NCBI GenBank assembly: GCA_002483105.1
Contig: DLHG01000013.1
Location: 930,001-994,000 of the forward strand
DNA length: 64,000 nt
Reading direction: 5' to 3'
Source: Bacteroidetes bacterium UBA7674
GTDB taxonomy: Bacteria; Bacteroidota; Bacteroidia; Chitinophagales; Chitinophagaceae
This document shows positions 17,009 through 24,586 of the stretch, one piece after another (position 1 is the stretch's first letter; each line of letters starts with the position of its first letter). The position numbers and the translations under genes are program-made. The notes beneath the pieces were generated by a model. That model worked only from the letters and a program-made list of their open reading frames with translations. It did not search any database and was not told the DNA's origin.

Positions 17009-17890
17009 ATGCTGGCATACAATCCCAAAGATTGGTTCAAGATCATCTTTCTAATGCGGAAGTCCGATACGGCCAGCCGCCTGATGCCACTTTTGATATT
17101 CGTAGCGGTTTACTCCTCTGTTATTGCTTTTGTAGAGATAAGGTTCCTCAACCTTTCCGAGCACAACTGGCTAAAGAATATTCCACTCATGCACAGCTTG
17201 CTGGGCTTTGCTATCTCTATGCTGCTGGTATTCCGTACCAATACCGCTTACGACCGCTGGTGGGAAGGAAGAAAACAATGGGGCGCCCTGGTGAACAATA
17301 GCCGCAACCTGGCTATGAAAATGAACGTAATGCTGGATAGGGGAGATACGGCCAACCGCGATTTCTTTAACAAAACAATTCCCTTATACGCACAGGTATT
17401 GAAAGCACACTTACAATCGGATGTAACAAGGTTGATGCTCGACGATGCCGAACACCCTGAACTGGGAAACCTGGCTTTGGAAAAACACATCCCCAACCAG
17501 ATAGCAGGCCTGCTGCTGGAGCGCGCAAACAATTTATACAAACAGGGACTTATCACAGGCGACCAATACATCATCATCAATGCCGAGCTTCAGTCGTTTA
17601 CCGATATCTGCGGTGCCTGCGAACGCATCAAGAATACACCCATACCATACTCTTACAGCTCGTTCATAAAGAAGTTCATATTTATCTATGTATTGACCCT
17701 CCCGATCGGCTACGTATTCTCAATGGGCTACCTGGTAATACCGGTAGTGACATTTGTGTTCTATGTACTGGCCAGCCTCGAGCTAGTGGCAGAAGAGATC
17801 GAAGACCCCTTCGGTAACGACGACAATGACCTCCCCATGCAAAAGATCGCCGAAAACATCAAAAAGCACATCGCTGAAATATTAGGGTAA
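17009..17890 (+). CDS. Bestrophin-family ion channel (paralogue 1)
   Basis: A 293-residue membrane protein with the bestrophin/RFP-TM signature: LLGFAISMLLVFRTNTAYDRWWEG-type segment at about 68-92, WGALVNNSRNLAMK after it, CERIKNTPIPYSYSSFIKKF at about 205-225, and EEIEDPFGNDDNDLPM near the C-terminus. Bacterial bestrophins form pentameric channels with anion or cation selectivity depending on the member. A second copy lies at 27479-28402. It has its own promoter. Confidence 0.93.
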   Translation: MLAYNPKDWFKIIFLMRKSDTASRLMPLLIFVAVYSSVIAFVEIRFLNLSEHNWLKNIPLMHSLLGFAISMLLVFRTNTAYDRWWEGRKQWGALVNNSRNLAMKMNVMLDRGDTANRDFFNKTIPLYAQVLKAHLQSDVTRLMLDDAEHPELGNLALEKHIPNQIAGLLLERANNLYKQGLITGDQYIIINAELQSFTDICGACERIKNTPIPYSYSSFIKKFIFIYVLTLPIGYVFSMGYLVIPVVTFVFYVLASLELVAEEIEDPFGNDDNDLPMQKIAENIKKHIAEILG

Positions 17891-17906
17891 TGGCTGGACG
17901 TAGCAC

Positions 17907-17944
17907 GTCCCCTCTGGAGAGGGGTTAGGGGTGTGTCGACTCGC
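17907..17944. repeat. Hairpin repeat (CCCCTCTnGAGAGGGG type), copy 1
   Basis: CCCCTCTGGAGAGGGG followed by TTAGGGGTGTGTCGACTC. Almost the same 38 bases occur at 24536-24573, differing at the loop base and near the end. Confidence 0.75.
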
Positions 17945-17957
17945 AATAATCATTAAC

Positions 17958-18160
17958 TGTCATTGCGGGCTCGACCCGCAACCCTCTATTTCCGCCTTCA
18001 GCGGAAACTTACCCATGCCCATCACTCCCGTCATTGCGAGGCACGAAGCAATCTAATCCAAACAATCATCAGAATACCAAAGGAAAGCCCGCCCAATAAT
18101 GCTGTCACCCTGAGTTTGTCGAAGGGTTGTTGAGAAGTAGTGACACCCCTCCATAATGAT
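17958..18160. repeat. Composite hairpin repeat, tandem unit 1
   Basis: The unit carries four hairpins in order: TTGCGGG/CCCGCAA, TTTCCGC/GCGGAAA, ATTGCGAGG...GAAGCAAT, and CACCCTGAG...CGAAGGG followed by TTGTTGAGAAGTAGTGA. A second unit in the same order starts 224 bp downstream. No coding potential is seen. The last two hairpins resemble repeats dispersed in many bacterial genomes. Confidence 0.85.
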
Positions 18161-18181
18161 CCAGCGCACCTATCCCTCAAA

Positions 18182-18385
18182 TGTCATTGCGGGCTCCGAC
18201 CCGCAACCCTCTATTTCCGCCTTCAGCGGAAACCTACTCGTACCCATCACTCCAGTCATTGCGAGGCACGAAGCAATCTAATCCAAACGACCGTCAGAAT
18301 AACAAAGGAAGCCTACCCAATAAAGCTGTCACCCTGAGCTTGTCGAAGGGTTGTTGAGAAGTAGTGATACCCCTCCATAGCGATT
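18182..18385. repeat. Composite hairpin repeat, tandem unit 2
   Basis: Same order of four hairpins as unit 1 with scattered substitutions. Together the two units fill the 542-bp gap between the bestrophin and the CocE/NonD gene, with a 38-bp repeat at the left end. Confidence 0.85.
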
Positions 18386-18432
18386 CAACCTACCAAAGTA
18401 ACTGTTACAATAACAATCTTATTGTTAAGCAA

Positions 18433-20310
18433 TTACTCCAACACCGGCAACACGATCCGGCTAGGGTGCTCCGCATCCATGTACACCCGCACCTCACAAG
18501 GCACAAAATCCTCCTTCTCCGCCTTATAGATATTCATAAACTGCTGAGGATTCCTGTCCACCAGCGGGAACCAGCTACTTTGTATCTGCACCATCAGCCT
18601 ATGACCTTTCTTAAAAGTATGGGCCACATCAGGCAGGGCATACTTCACTTCAGTGATCTCACCGGGCGTGAATGGCTCGGGATACTCCAGGCTGTTCCGG
18701 TATTTACCCCTCATTACCTCGGCACGGACCAGCATTTGGTATCCGCTCATCGGGTAGTTCTTACCATTACCTTTTCCATATATGAGAGTATCATAAGAAA
18801 ACCCAGTAGGGAACACATCTATTATTTTTACTATAAAATCCGCATCGGTCGTCGAGAGCGAAACAAACAGGTCAGCTATTACCGGACCAGCCAATGTCAG
18901 ATCTTCAGTGAGCACCTCCGTATTGTAAGTTAGCACATCCGTTCTGCGGCTCGCAAACCGCTGATCATCGGTCATATATTCACGTGTCCTGCCCATATGT
19001 ATGTTTTCAACGTAGGGCACAGGATGGGCAGGATCTGAGATGTAATAATCGTAACTATTACTTCTGTTAGGCTCTCTAAAACTCAATAAATCAGACTGTT
19101 GTAAGAACATAAAAGTGTTCTCTTTTTCAGCAGGCGGCCACTGATCAAACTGCCTCCATTTGTTCTCACCGGTAAAAAAGACGGTCGCCTCAGCTATCTC
19201 ATCTAGGCTGCCTTTACCCTTCAAGTAATAGTTGAAGTAGGGGTTCTCAACGTGTTTCCTATACCATTCAGATGTCTTCGATCCCCAGCGCGGATTACCC
19301 ATATATTCACCCGGCTCCTTGCTCCATTGGCCATGGCTCCACGGTCCCATCACCAGTTTATTGTCGTTTTCTGCCTTTTTCTCTATCGATTTGTACAAAT
19401 TCCACGCGCCGAAGCAGTCTTCTGCGTCAAAAAGGCCTCCAACTACCAGGCTGGCGGTGTTTTTTGGTATAAATTGGGTGAAATTCCTCGTATTTCGGTC
19501 TTGCCAGAACGCATCATTATTGGGGTGGGCATACAGATCTTTCCAGAATGCGATACTGTCACCCATCAGTTTTTTCAGTTCCGGGAGGGTACCATGCTCT
19601 AGGTAAAAGTCATAAACATCCTGTCCTTTAAAGTCAAATCCACGTGGTCTTTTCTTGGTCGGATAAGGCCTTGGCTTGCCAAAACCGGAGTAAAAACCGA
19701 ACGCATCCATCATCATAAACGAACCGTTATGATGGAAGTCATCGCCTGAAAACCAATCAGTTACAGGCGCTTGCGGACTAACTACTTTAAGTGCTGGATG
19801 ACCTGATAGGGCGGCCATCGTAGTATAAAATCCCGGGTAGGAAATACCCGTTACGCCAACCTTGCCATTGTTCCCGGCCACGTTCTTCAGCAGCCAATCT
19901 ATGGTATCATAGGTGTCGCTGGCCTCATCTGTATCGTCACCTTCCTTATCAGGATTAAAGGGGCGGACTTCCTCAAAAGTGCCTTCACTCATCCAGGCGC
20001 CACGGACGTCCTGTTGCACTAATATGTAATTTTCCCTCAGGTAATCATTATAGTGGCGGTCCCACAGATTAGAATAACCCTTACCATATGGCCCGACAGA
20101 ATACGGGGTCCGTATCATCAGGATCGGGTGTTGCTCAGATCTGTTCCTCGGACTATAGATCGTCGTGAACAGGCGGACGCTGTCACGCATAGGAATGTAG
20201 GTTTCCTTCTTGGTATAATTCCGTGCAAACCAGGTAGAATCAGCTTTGCGGTCTCTGGCCGAAACCAATAGGGGAAGCGCACAAAGCAGGAGTAGAAGCA
20301 GTCTTTTCAT
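18433..20310 (-). CDS. Secreted CocE/NonD-family alpha/beta hydrolase (X-Pro dipeptidyl-peptidase-like)
   Basis: A protein of about 625 residues with a signal peptide (MKRLLLLLLCALPLLVSA). The alpha/beta-hydrolase part has the oxyanion-side motif LVQQDVRGAWMSEG, the nucleophile in GVTGISYPGFY (Ser157 from this start), an acid candidate in GGLFDAEDCFGAW, and the histidine in VMGPWSHGQWS. The C-terminal jelly-roll domain (LAGPVIADLFVSLSTTDADF, KGHRLMVQIQSSWFP) is typical of the family, which includes cocaine esterase and glutaryl acylases. The start at 20310 is chosen for the signal peptide; an in-frame Met exists at 20346. Substrate is unknown. Confidence 0.92.
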   Translation of the reverse strand: MKRLLLLLLCALPLLVSARDRKADSTWFARNYTKKETYIPMRDSVRLFTTIYSPRNRSEQHPILMIRTPYSVGPYGKGYSNLWDRHYNDYLRENYILVQQDVRGAWMSEGTFEEVRPFNPDKEGDDTDEASDTYDTIDWLLKNVAGNNGKVGVTGISYPGFYTTMAALSGHPALKVVSPQAPVTDWFSGDDFHHNGSFMMMDAFGFYSGFGKPRPYPTKKRPRGFDFKGQDVYDFYLEHGTLPELKKLMGDSIAFWKDLYAHPNNDAFWQDRNTRNFTQFIPKNTASLVVGGLFDAEDCFGAWNLYKSIEKKAENDNKLVMGPWSHGQWSKEPGEYMGNPRWGSKTSEWYRKHVENPYFNYYLKGKGSLDEIAEATVFFTGENKWRQFDQWPPAEKENTFMFLQQSDLLSFREPNRSNSYDYYISDPAHPVPYVENIHMGRTREYMTDDQRFASRRTDVLTYNTEVLTEDLTLAGPVIADLFVSLSTTDADFIVKIIDVFPTGFSYDTLIYGKGNGKNYPMSGYQMLVRAEVMRGKYRNSLEYPEPFTPGEITEVKYALPDVAHTFKKGHRLMVQIQSSWFPLVDRNPQQFMNIYKAEKEDFVPCEVRVYMDAEHPSRIVLPVLE

Positions 20311-20346
20311 GTATAAACCCTTGTAGGCACTAATATAATCAATCAT

Positions 20347-20616
20347 TCAGGGAATCAAATAATCTACTTAACATAATGTAAATTATGGAACAAAATTGAT
20401 TCTATTTGATTTTTGGGCGATTAGATGCCGAGAGCTACGCCAGGGAGTACTTTTCTTAATGCAGGTCTCATTTACCCTAATAAAAAGATATTCACAATTG
20501 ATGGTGCAAAAATTTTAAGGATCCTTTTTAACGCGCCGTAAGAAAATCTTTATAGATTTGTATCAGAACAACCAAGAACAACCATCAAATTTTAAACATA
20601 TTTACAGGCAAATAAA
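20347..20616. other. AT-rich intergenic region without a visible gene
   Basis: About 270 bases between the hydrolase gene and the terminator of the tRNA-like gene. I see no convincing reading frame, repeat or hairpin. Confidence 0.5.
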
Positions 20617-20646
20617 AATGCCTGATATTGAAGAACATCAGGCATT
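20617..20646 (-). terminator. Terminator directly after the tRNA-like gene
   Basis: AATGCCTGAT (20617-20626) pairs perfectly with ATCAGGCATT (20637-20646). On the minus strand the stem is followed by TTTTATTTG. It begins 3 bases after the tRNA 3' end, so the tRNA-like gene is a defined transcription unit. Confidence 0.8.
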
Positions 20647-20649
20647 AAG

Positions 20650-20721
20650 TGACCCTGCTGGGAGTCGAACCCAGATCAAAAGCTTGGCTGGCTATTATAC
20701 TGTCCATTATACGACAGGGCC
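20650..20721 (-). tRNA. tRNA-Gly(GCC)-like gene with an abnormal anticodon arm
   Basis: A 72-nt cloverleaf on the minus strand. Acceptor GGCCCTG/CAGGGTC has one G-U pair and discriminator A73. The D arm is GTAT-AATGGACA-GTAT with G18G19, and U8 is present. The T arm CTGGG-TTCGACT-CCCAG is canonical. The anticodon arm is ATAGC-CAGCCAA-GCTTT: by position the anticodon is GCC (Gly), but base 33 is A instead of the near-universal U and the stem has a U28-U42 mismatch. CCA is not encoded. A terminator follows at once. Overall form resembles short-D-loop Arg/Gly tRNAs. It may be a decaying gene or a specialised tRNA. Confidence 0.7.
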
Positions 20722-20729
20722 TACTAGAA

Positions 20730-20762
20730 AGCTACCTGTTAGCGCAGGTGGCTTCTTTTTTA
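20730..20762 (+). terminator. Plus-strand terminator-like hairpin beside the tRNA-like gene
   Basis: AGCTACCTG pairs with CAGGTGGCT (one G-U) around TTAGCG, followed by TCTTTTTTAT on the plus strand. No plus-strand gene precedes it; on the minus strand it sits in the 5' leader 8 bases before the tRNA 5' end. Confidence 0.5.
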
Positions 20763-20868
20763 TATTCTACTTCAAAGAGCAATACGAAAATACCTGAATT
20801 ATCACTTTTTTGCATGAGAAGTAATCAACCTACTGTGGATAATCGCCAATATCCAATGCTAGCTTATC

Positions 20869-21147
20869 CTATATGATTATATACAAATTAAACAATTTGT
20901 TTATTCCATTAACGCTTCTCAGATTCCTTTCTAGGCCTGCAATTTGATAGATGTATCTGAAGTAATAGTTGAAGTGGTTTGCTCCCAAAAATTTAATTAC
21001 ACGAGCTAGAAATACACCTCTGTTCAAAACGTGTGAATAAGAATCAGCACTTTTGTAGGAGTCAATTTGCGCATACTTCTTAACTGTTCCAAAGTAGTAG
21101 CTCAAAGATCTTAGTTCTATTCTAACCTCACAATTCATTATAGGCAC
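20869..21147 (-). CDS. Possible small hypothetical protein (AT-rich)
   Basis: An open frame of 92 codons with a GTG start at 21147 (an ATG follows three codons later). The product is basic and rich in Tyr, Asn and Ile (NHFNYYFRYIYQIAGLERN). Base composition is clearly more AT-rich than the neighbours, which fits foreign DNA or a chance frame. No family is recognised and no promoter or ribosome-binding site stands out. Confidence 0.3.
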   Translation of the reverse strand: MPIMNCEVRIELRSLSYYFGTVKKYAQIDSYKSADSYSHVLNRGVFLARVIKFLGANHFNYYFRYIYQIAGLERNLRSVNGINKLFNLYIII

Positions 21148-21306
21148 ACTTTTGAATACTGTAAACCTTGGCGCTAAATTGTACTTATATGGATGACTTG
21201 CCGATACTAACCCTCTTAGCTACTAAAGAAATCAAGCCTGTTTATCCGTCGAAAGACTGTTGTTTCATAAAGTTCATTTGTTTTCCTTTATTATAAAATC
21301 TATTTT

Positions 21307-21729
21307 ATGCAAATCAATTGGGATGCAGTAAGCGGTATCAGTTCTGTAATTACACTATTCTATCTATACTTTCAATTTCACTATTTGCCAAAGAAAGCTA
21401 GAAAAGAAGCATTGTTTCATCTCCAAGTATTATTTGGTTTGTCTAAAGCAAAGGTTCAGTCTCTTTTGGACGCTATGACATTTTATTATGTAAACAATAA
21501 GTGTGAAAATGATGAATTTTTACCTGGCGTTACATTTAAATCCCAGGCACTTGAATTGCATCACTTAATTATTAACGATCTAAATGATGAAAAATTAGAA
21601 GGCATGATAAAGGTCGCAACTTCAGATGTGTTAATAGCAACTGCCGCAGATGGCATTAATAAACAAGTATATGAGATCACAAAACTAGAAGGGTATTTTA
21701 ATGCAGCTTATCGCTTCAAAGATATCTAA
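21307..21729 (+). CDS. Small hypothetical protein with one N-terminal membrane segment
   Basis: A 140-residue product starting MQINWDAVSGISSVITLFYL. Residues about 9-27 form one membrane helix, followed at once by the basic patch PKKARKEA, so the rest is probably cytoplasmic. The soluble part is helical and acidic-basic mixed (LHHLIINDLNDEKLEGMI). AT-rich like the 20869 frame. No family is recognised. It is the last gene before the non-coding repeat arrays. Confidence 0.6.
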   Translation: MQINWDAVSGISSVITLFYLYFQFHYLPKKARKEALFHLQVLFGLSKAKVQSLLDAMTFYYVNNKCENDEFLPGVTFKSQALELHHLIINDLNDEKLEGMIKVATSDVLIATAADGINKQVYEITKLEGYFNAAYRFKDI

Positions 21730-21815
21730 ATGATAAAAGCTTCGCAACCCTCACCCAACACAATTCCAAAAATTCAATAAATTATAAAAATTCCAGTTCA
21801 GACACCCCTACCCAA

Positions 21816-21863
21816 TAACATATCCACATTATCTCTCTACACCCACACATCTTCGTACCTTTA
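21816..21863 (+). promoter_or_regulatory. Promoter-like block in front of the repeat arrays, shared with the DUF763 gene
   Basis: ATAACATATCCACATT is followed about 20 bases later by TACCTTTA, a near-consensus -7 box at 21856-21863. The same 16-base block stands at the same distance from the -7 box of the DUF763 gene (33526-33575). No gene starts downstream; the repeat array begins about 50 bases later. Confidence 0.45.
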
Positions 21864-21911
21864 CAACACAGGTGCACACCACCAATAAGCTCCTTTAAAA
21901 GCTCATACAAC

Positions 21912-22022
21912 AAAACTGAAGTGTCCTGAAGCTAAACTGAAATGAGATGAAGCAAAAGTGAAACAACATGAAACAAAAGTGAAATAAAAGTGAAGCAAAA
22001 AGCAGCAAAACTGAAACAAAAA
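21912..22022 (+). repeat. Non-coding array 1 of degenerate 10-11 bp repeats (AAAAGTGAAAC)
   Basis: About eleven units of 10-11 bp with a TGAA core and A-run spacers, for example AACTGAAATG, AAAGTGAAAC, AAAAGTGAAAT and AAAACTGAAAC. The plus strand has almost no T outside the core. TGA stops occur in each plus frame and unit lengths are not multiples of three, so it does not encode a repeat protein. The period matches the DNA helix, which would phase the A-runs. Confidence 0.75.
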
Positions 22023-22130
22023 TCGTTGCCCCCTTGCCGGGCCTGCATTTCAGCCACACACTCCCACCCAAACATGAAGTAAAACTGCTTAACTACCCTA
22101 CTACGCTACTCCACCATCGGTAGAAAACAA

Positions 22131-22266
22131 GACATCCCAAAAACAGGGGACATAAAAGAGACATAAAAGTCCCATAAAACGGACATATGGGTACACAAAA
22201 GGGACATGTGCGGACACATAGGGTACACAAACGGGACATAAAGATCCCACAAAAGTGACATATAAA
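22131..22266 (+). repeat. Non-coding array 2 of degenerate 10-11 bp repeats (GGGACATAAAAG)
   Basis: About twelve units with cores GGGACAT, GAGACAT, GGACACA or TCCCATA alternating with A-runs, mostly 10-11 bp apart. One more unit (AGTGACATAAAAAC) lies at 22316-22329. Sequence differs from array 1 but period and A-richness agree. No reading frame spans it. Confidence 0.75.
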
Positions 22267-22345
22267 TTCAAAACCCCTTACCAGTCGCGGCTTTCACAAA
22301 ATAATTGCCACTAAAAAGTGACATAAAAACTATCCAAACTCCCAA

Positions 22346-22443
22346 CTCTCCTCCTTTTTTCAAGGAGGAGTACCCACAGGGGGAGGTGGTCTTTCAGGGA
22401 GGGGTGGTCCCCCTTCAGGGACCGGGGTGGGTTTACTCGCGCC
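22346..22443. repeat. C-rich hairpin repeats, two copies
   Basis: CTCTCCTCC...GGAGGAGTACCC...GAGGTGGTC matches the copy at 10817, then a second degenerate copy ends in GGGGTGGGTTTACTCGCGCC, an ending also found at 24640-24653. Confidence 0.65.
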
Positions 22444-22479
22444 TATCCCCACTCGTTCAGCGAAACCGTAACTTGAATA

Positions 22480-23253
22480 CTATATTACCCCAATTCCCAA
22501 TAAAATAGCAAAGACAAATAGCATAACACCCACCATTACCTGTAGTGCTTTGACAGTAATTTTCTTCAGCAGTTTATTCCCTAAGTATGCGCCTGTAAAT
22601 GCCGAGAGCGTCGCTAAAGCGATCAGTCTATAGTCTATTTTATTACCCGACTGTAGTATCTTATCAGAGTACACAGTTAAGCGTGATATATCAACCAGCA
22701 CGGCTATCACAACGCCCGTAGCAATAAATGCTTCTTTTGTCAGATCAGCCCTTATCAGGAAAGCACTACGCAAAGCGCCCTGGTTACCGGAGATTCCGCC
22801 AAAGAAGCCGCTCAGCAGGCCACCAACAGGCAAATATTTTTGCGGGAAACTCATTCTTGCAAGTTTTGGGATAATGTCAAAAAGGGCAAATACTGCGAGC
22901 AATACGGCGATAGTTAATTTAACAGGGGTTATCACAAACGTCTTTCCTAAAGCATTGTACTCGGTCAGCGGTTGCATATCAGTTAGCAAGGTCAGTGCAT
23001 ACGCTCCTAAGAATGAAGCCAGAATTGCAGGAATACCGAAACGCAATACCACCGCTCTGTCCGCGTGCTTACCTACTAATGTTAGTTTAAAGAGGTTATT
23101 GAGAAAATGTACAATGGCAGTTAATACAATAGCAATGTCAATGGGAAAGAATATAGCAAATACCGGTACCAGTAAAGTCCCCAGCCCAAACCCCGAAAAG
23201 AACGTCAGTGCTGATCCCAATAAAGCAACCATGCAAATGATCATGTAATCCAT
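22480..23253 (-). CDS. TauE/SafE-family membrane transporter
   Basis: A 257-residue protein with about 7-8 membrane helices. It has the TauE/SafE pattern of an N-terminal GSALTFFSGFGLGTLLVP, a repeat-like second half beginning with the conserved GGLLSGFFGGISGNQGA, and GAYLGNKLLKKI near the end. Family members export sulfite, sulfoacetate or other organic anions; the substrate here is not predictable. No sulfur genes are adjacent. The 3' end is next to the C-rich repeats. Confidence 0.9.
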   Translation of the reverse strand: MDYMIICMVALLGSALTFFSGFGLGTLLVPVFAIFFPIDIAIVLTAIVHFLNNLFKLTLVGKHADRAVVLRFGIPAILASFLGAYALTLLTDMQPLTEYNALGKTFVITPVKLTIAVLLAVFALFDIIPKLARMSFPQKYLPVGGLLSGFFGGISGNQGALRSAFLIRADLTKEAFIATGVVIAVLVDISRLTVYSDKILQSGNKIDYRLIALATLSAFTGAYLGNKLLKKITVKALQVMVGVMLFVFAILLGIGVI

Positions 23254-23748
23254 AGGCCTAAGATACTGGTTATCTTATTTTTTGCTAACTACAGCTAGTA
23301 AATACCAAACTACCTCTCCGACTCCCCTCCCTATTTTCAAGCTACGCTTATACCCGCGAATCGCCTACATGAGACGATGACGGAAGCTGCAATGGTTGAG
23401 AAACGCCACTGCGCCTTTTTCTGCCAGGAGGAACTTGAATAGAGAACGATAGTTGAGAAGTCTTGGTGACGGCAAAAGATGATCTCCGGCGTGGTCAGAA
23501 AACCAGCGCACTGCTGAATAATGAACTGCGCAACTCAACATAACACGCCGCGTTGGCCTCCCGAGCACCGGCGGAGCCGCATGTGCGGAGGGTGCCCTTT
23601 TCTTTTGTTACTTTTCTTTTGGGCAAGCAAAAGAAAAGTAAGGGTATCACGGGCAGATAACACAATTACATCTGTGGGTACACGGTAGCTTTTTCAAGGA
23701 GGAGTACCCGCACGGAGGGTGGGTCTACTCGCAAAGAGCTCGCCCGGT
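23254..23748. other. Intergenic region with repeat fragments and a strong hairpin
   Basis: About 495 bases. A perfect hairpin lies at 23608-23641 and a truncated C-rich repeat at 23690-23735. The segment 23370-23600 is richer in G/C and holds only short frames that I do not believe; it looks like decayed or repetitive DNA. Confidence 0.5.
23608..23641. repeat. Perfect 14-bp inverted repeat (TTACTTTTCTTTTG)
   Basis: TTACTTTTCTTTTG pairs with CAAAAGAAAAGTAA around GGCAAG. I recall similar hairpins as dispersed repeats in other Bacteroidota genomes. The loop-proximal G/C content is low, so it is not an obvious terminator. Confidence 0.7.
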
Positions 23749-24015
23749 TCAGACAAGCTCCATATCCACTATCGTCTTCAGCGCCGTATTCCACTCATAA
23801 TCCGCCTCTTCCTTCTCCCCATAGTCCAGCACCACAGAGGAAACCAGCAAATTCAAAGCTCCCGTCACCAATGGCATATCATCCAGCACAAACCGCATCG
23901 AGCCCACCTCCGTTATCAGCCGGGATAATATCGCCACAACTTCCTGCTGCGTCTTTCCGGGGCCTATTTCTTTCAGTATAGCTAGTAGCTGCTGTTTTCG
24001 TTCTGTCTTTGTCAT
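23749..24015 (-). CDS. Small hypothetical protein, helical
   Basis: An 88-residue product starting MTKTERKQQLLAILKEIG. It is acidic, fully helical in appearance, with no Cys, no membrane segment and no signal peptide (QEVVAILSRLITEVGSMRF, EEADYEWNTALKTIVDMEL). Base composition fits the main genome. It stands alone between repeat-rich gaps, and its stop lies in the last bases of a repeat remnant. No family is recognised. Confidence 0.55.
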   Translation of the reverse strand: MTKTERKQQLLAILKEIGPGKTQQEVVAILSRLITEVGSMRFVLDDMPLVTGALNLLVSSVVLDYGEKEEADYEWNTALKTIVDMELV

Positions 24016-24142
24016 AATGCGCCAAACTTAAGTCTATTCTTGCGTCTATAGTGAGGCTCACGTTATATTTCCTGTATTTCTAATAAAATATAGCACACTC
24101 TTAAAAAAGATTAAGTATATTTAATTAATTAAATAATCAATC

Positions 24143-24343
24143 ATGAGTGATATGCAAACAGGTACAGTAAAAATGTTCAACAGTGAGAAGGGATTTGGCT
24201 TCATTAAGCCCGATGACGGTGGCGAGGATATTTTCGTACATCAGACAGGCCTTATAGACAATATTAGCCGCGACGATAAGGTTGAATTCAGCCAGGAAAG
24301 AGGAAAAAAAGGAATGAACGCCGTACAGGTTCGCAAGATCTGA
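24143..24343 (+). CDS. Cold-shock-domain protein (CspA family)
   Basis: A 66-residue single cold-shock domain. RNP1 appears as KGFGFIKPD and RNP2 as DIFVHQTGL, both nearly canonical, so it should bind single-stranded RNA or DNA as an RNA chaperone. Length is typical. Start ATG 24143 is used; ATG 24152 (MQTGTVKMF) is closer to the usual family start. A strong terminator follows 27 bp after the stop, so it is a single-gene unit. Confidence 0.94.
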   Translation: MSDMQTGTVKMFNSEKGFGFIKPDDGGEDIFVHQTGLIDNISRDDKVEFSQERGKKGMNAVQVRKI

Positions 24344-24369
24344 TCAGTTCATTACCATCAATATATTAG

Positions 24370-24402
24370 TAAGAGCCTCCATTGTGGGGCTCTTATTATT
24401 TT
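24370..24402 (+). terminator. Terminator of the cold-shock gene
   Basis: TAAGAGCC (24370-24377) pairs with GGCTCTTA (24388-24395), followed by TTATTTTT. Confidence 0.8.
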
Positions 24403-24409
24403 TAGAAAT

Positions 24410-24530
24410 CAAGCACCCCTCCCCGTCCGAATGGCTTCAGCCGGGCGGGCTTGTGGAGGAGGGGTCGATGGCAAAAGAGCCGAAGGCGGCTTTTGACATC
24501 GGGGGTGGTGCCCACTCGCGCTAATCAAGT
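24410..24530. repeat. C-rich hairpin repeat nest, part 1
   Basis: CACCCCTCC pairs with GGAGGAGGGG over a long loop, followed by a second hairpin CAAAAGAGCCG/CGGCTTTTG and the ending GGGGGTGGTGCCCACTCGCGC. It opens a run of four C-rich repeats. Confidence 0.6.
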
Positions 24531-24535
24531 AACGC

Positions 24536-24573
24536 GTCCCCTCTTGAGAGGGGTTAGGGGTGTGTCGACTCAC
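24536..24573. repeat. Hairpin repeat (CCCCTCTnGAGAGGGG type), copy 2
   Basis: CCCCTCTTGAGAGGGG then TTAGGGGTGTGTCGACTC, almost identical to 17907-17944, 6.6 kb away. Confidence 0.75.
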
Positions 24574-24586
24574 ACCAATAAAAAGA

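Noticed and set aside
18364..18933. Plus-strand frame opposite the CocE/NonD gene
   Set aside because: Runs antisense through a well-supported hydrolase gene and begins in a repeat; the product is His/Arg-rich like typical shadow frames.
20558..20797. Plus-strand frame across the tRNA-like gene
   Set aside because: It reads through the reverse complement of the tRNA and two terminator hairpins.
21912..22266. CRISPR array
   Set aside because: Units are 10-11 bp and degenerate, with no constant repeat plus unique spacers and no cas genes.
20350..22480. Genomic island integrated at the tRNA-like gene
   Set aside because: No integrase, no duplicated tRNA end, and the AT-rich frames lie on the 5' side of the tRNA instead of the 3' side where such elements insert.
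23365..23568. Minus-strand 67-codon frame
   Set aside because: Lies in repeat-like DNA; the product (Arg/Ser/His-rich) has no believable start and no family resemblance.
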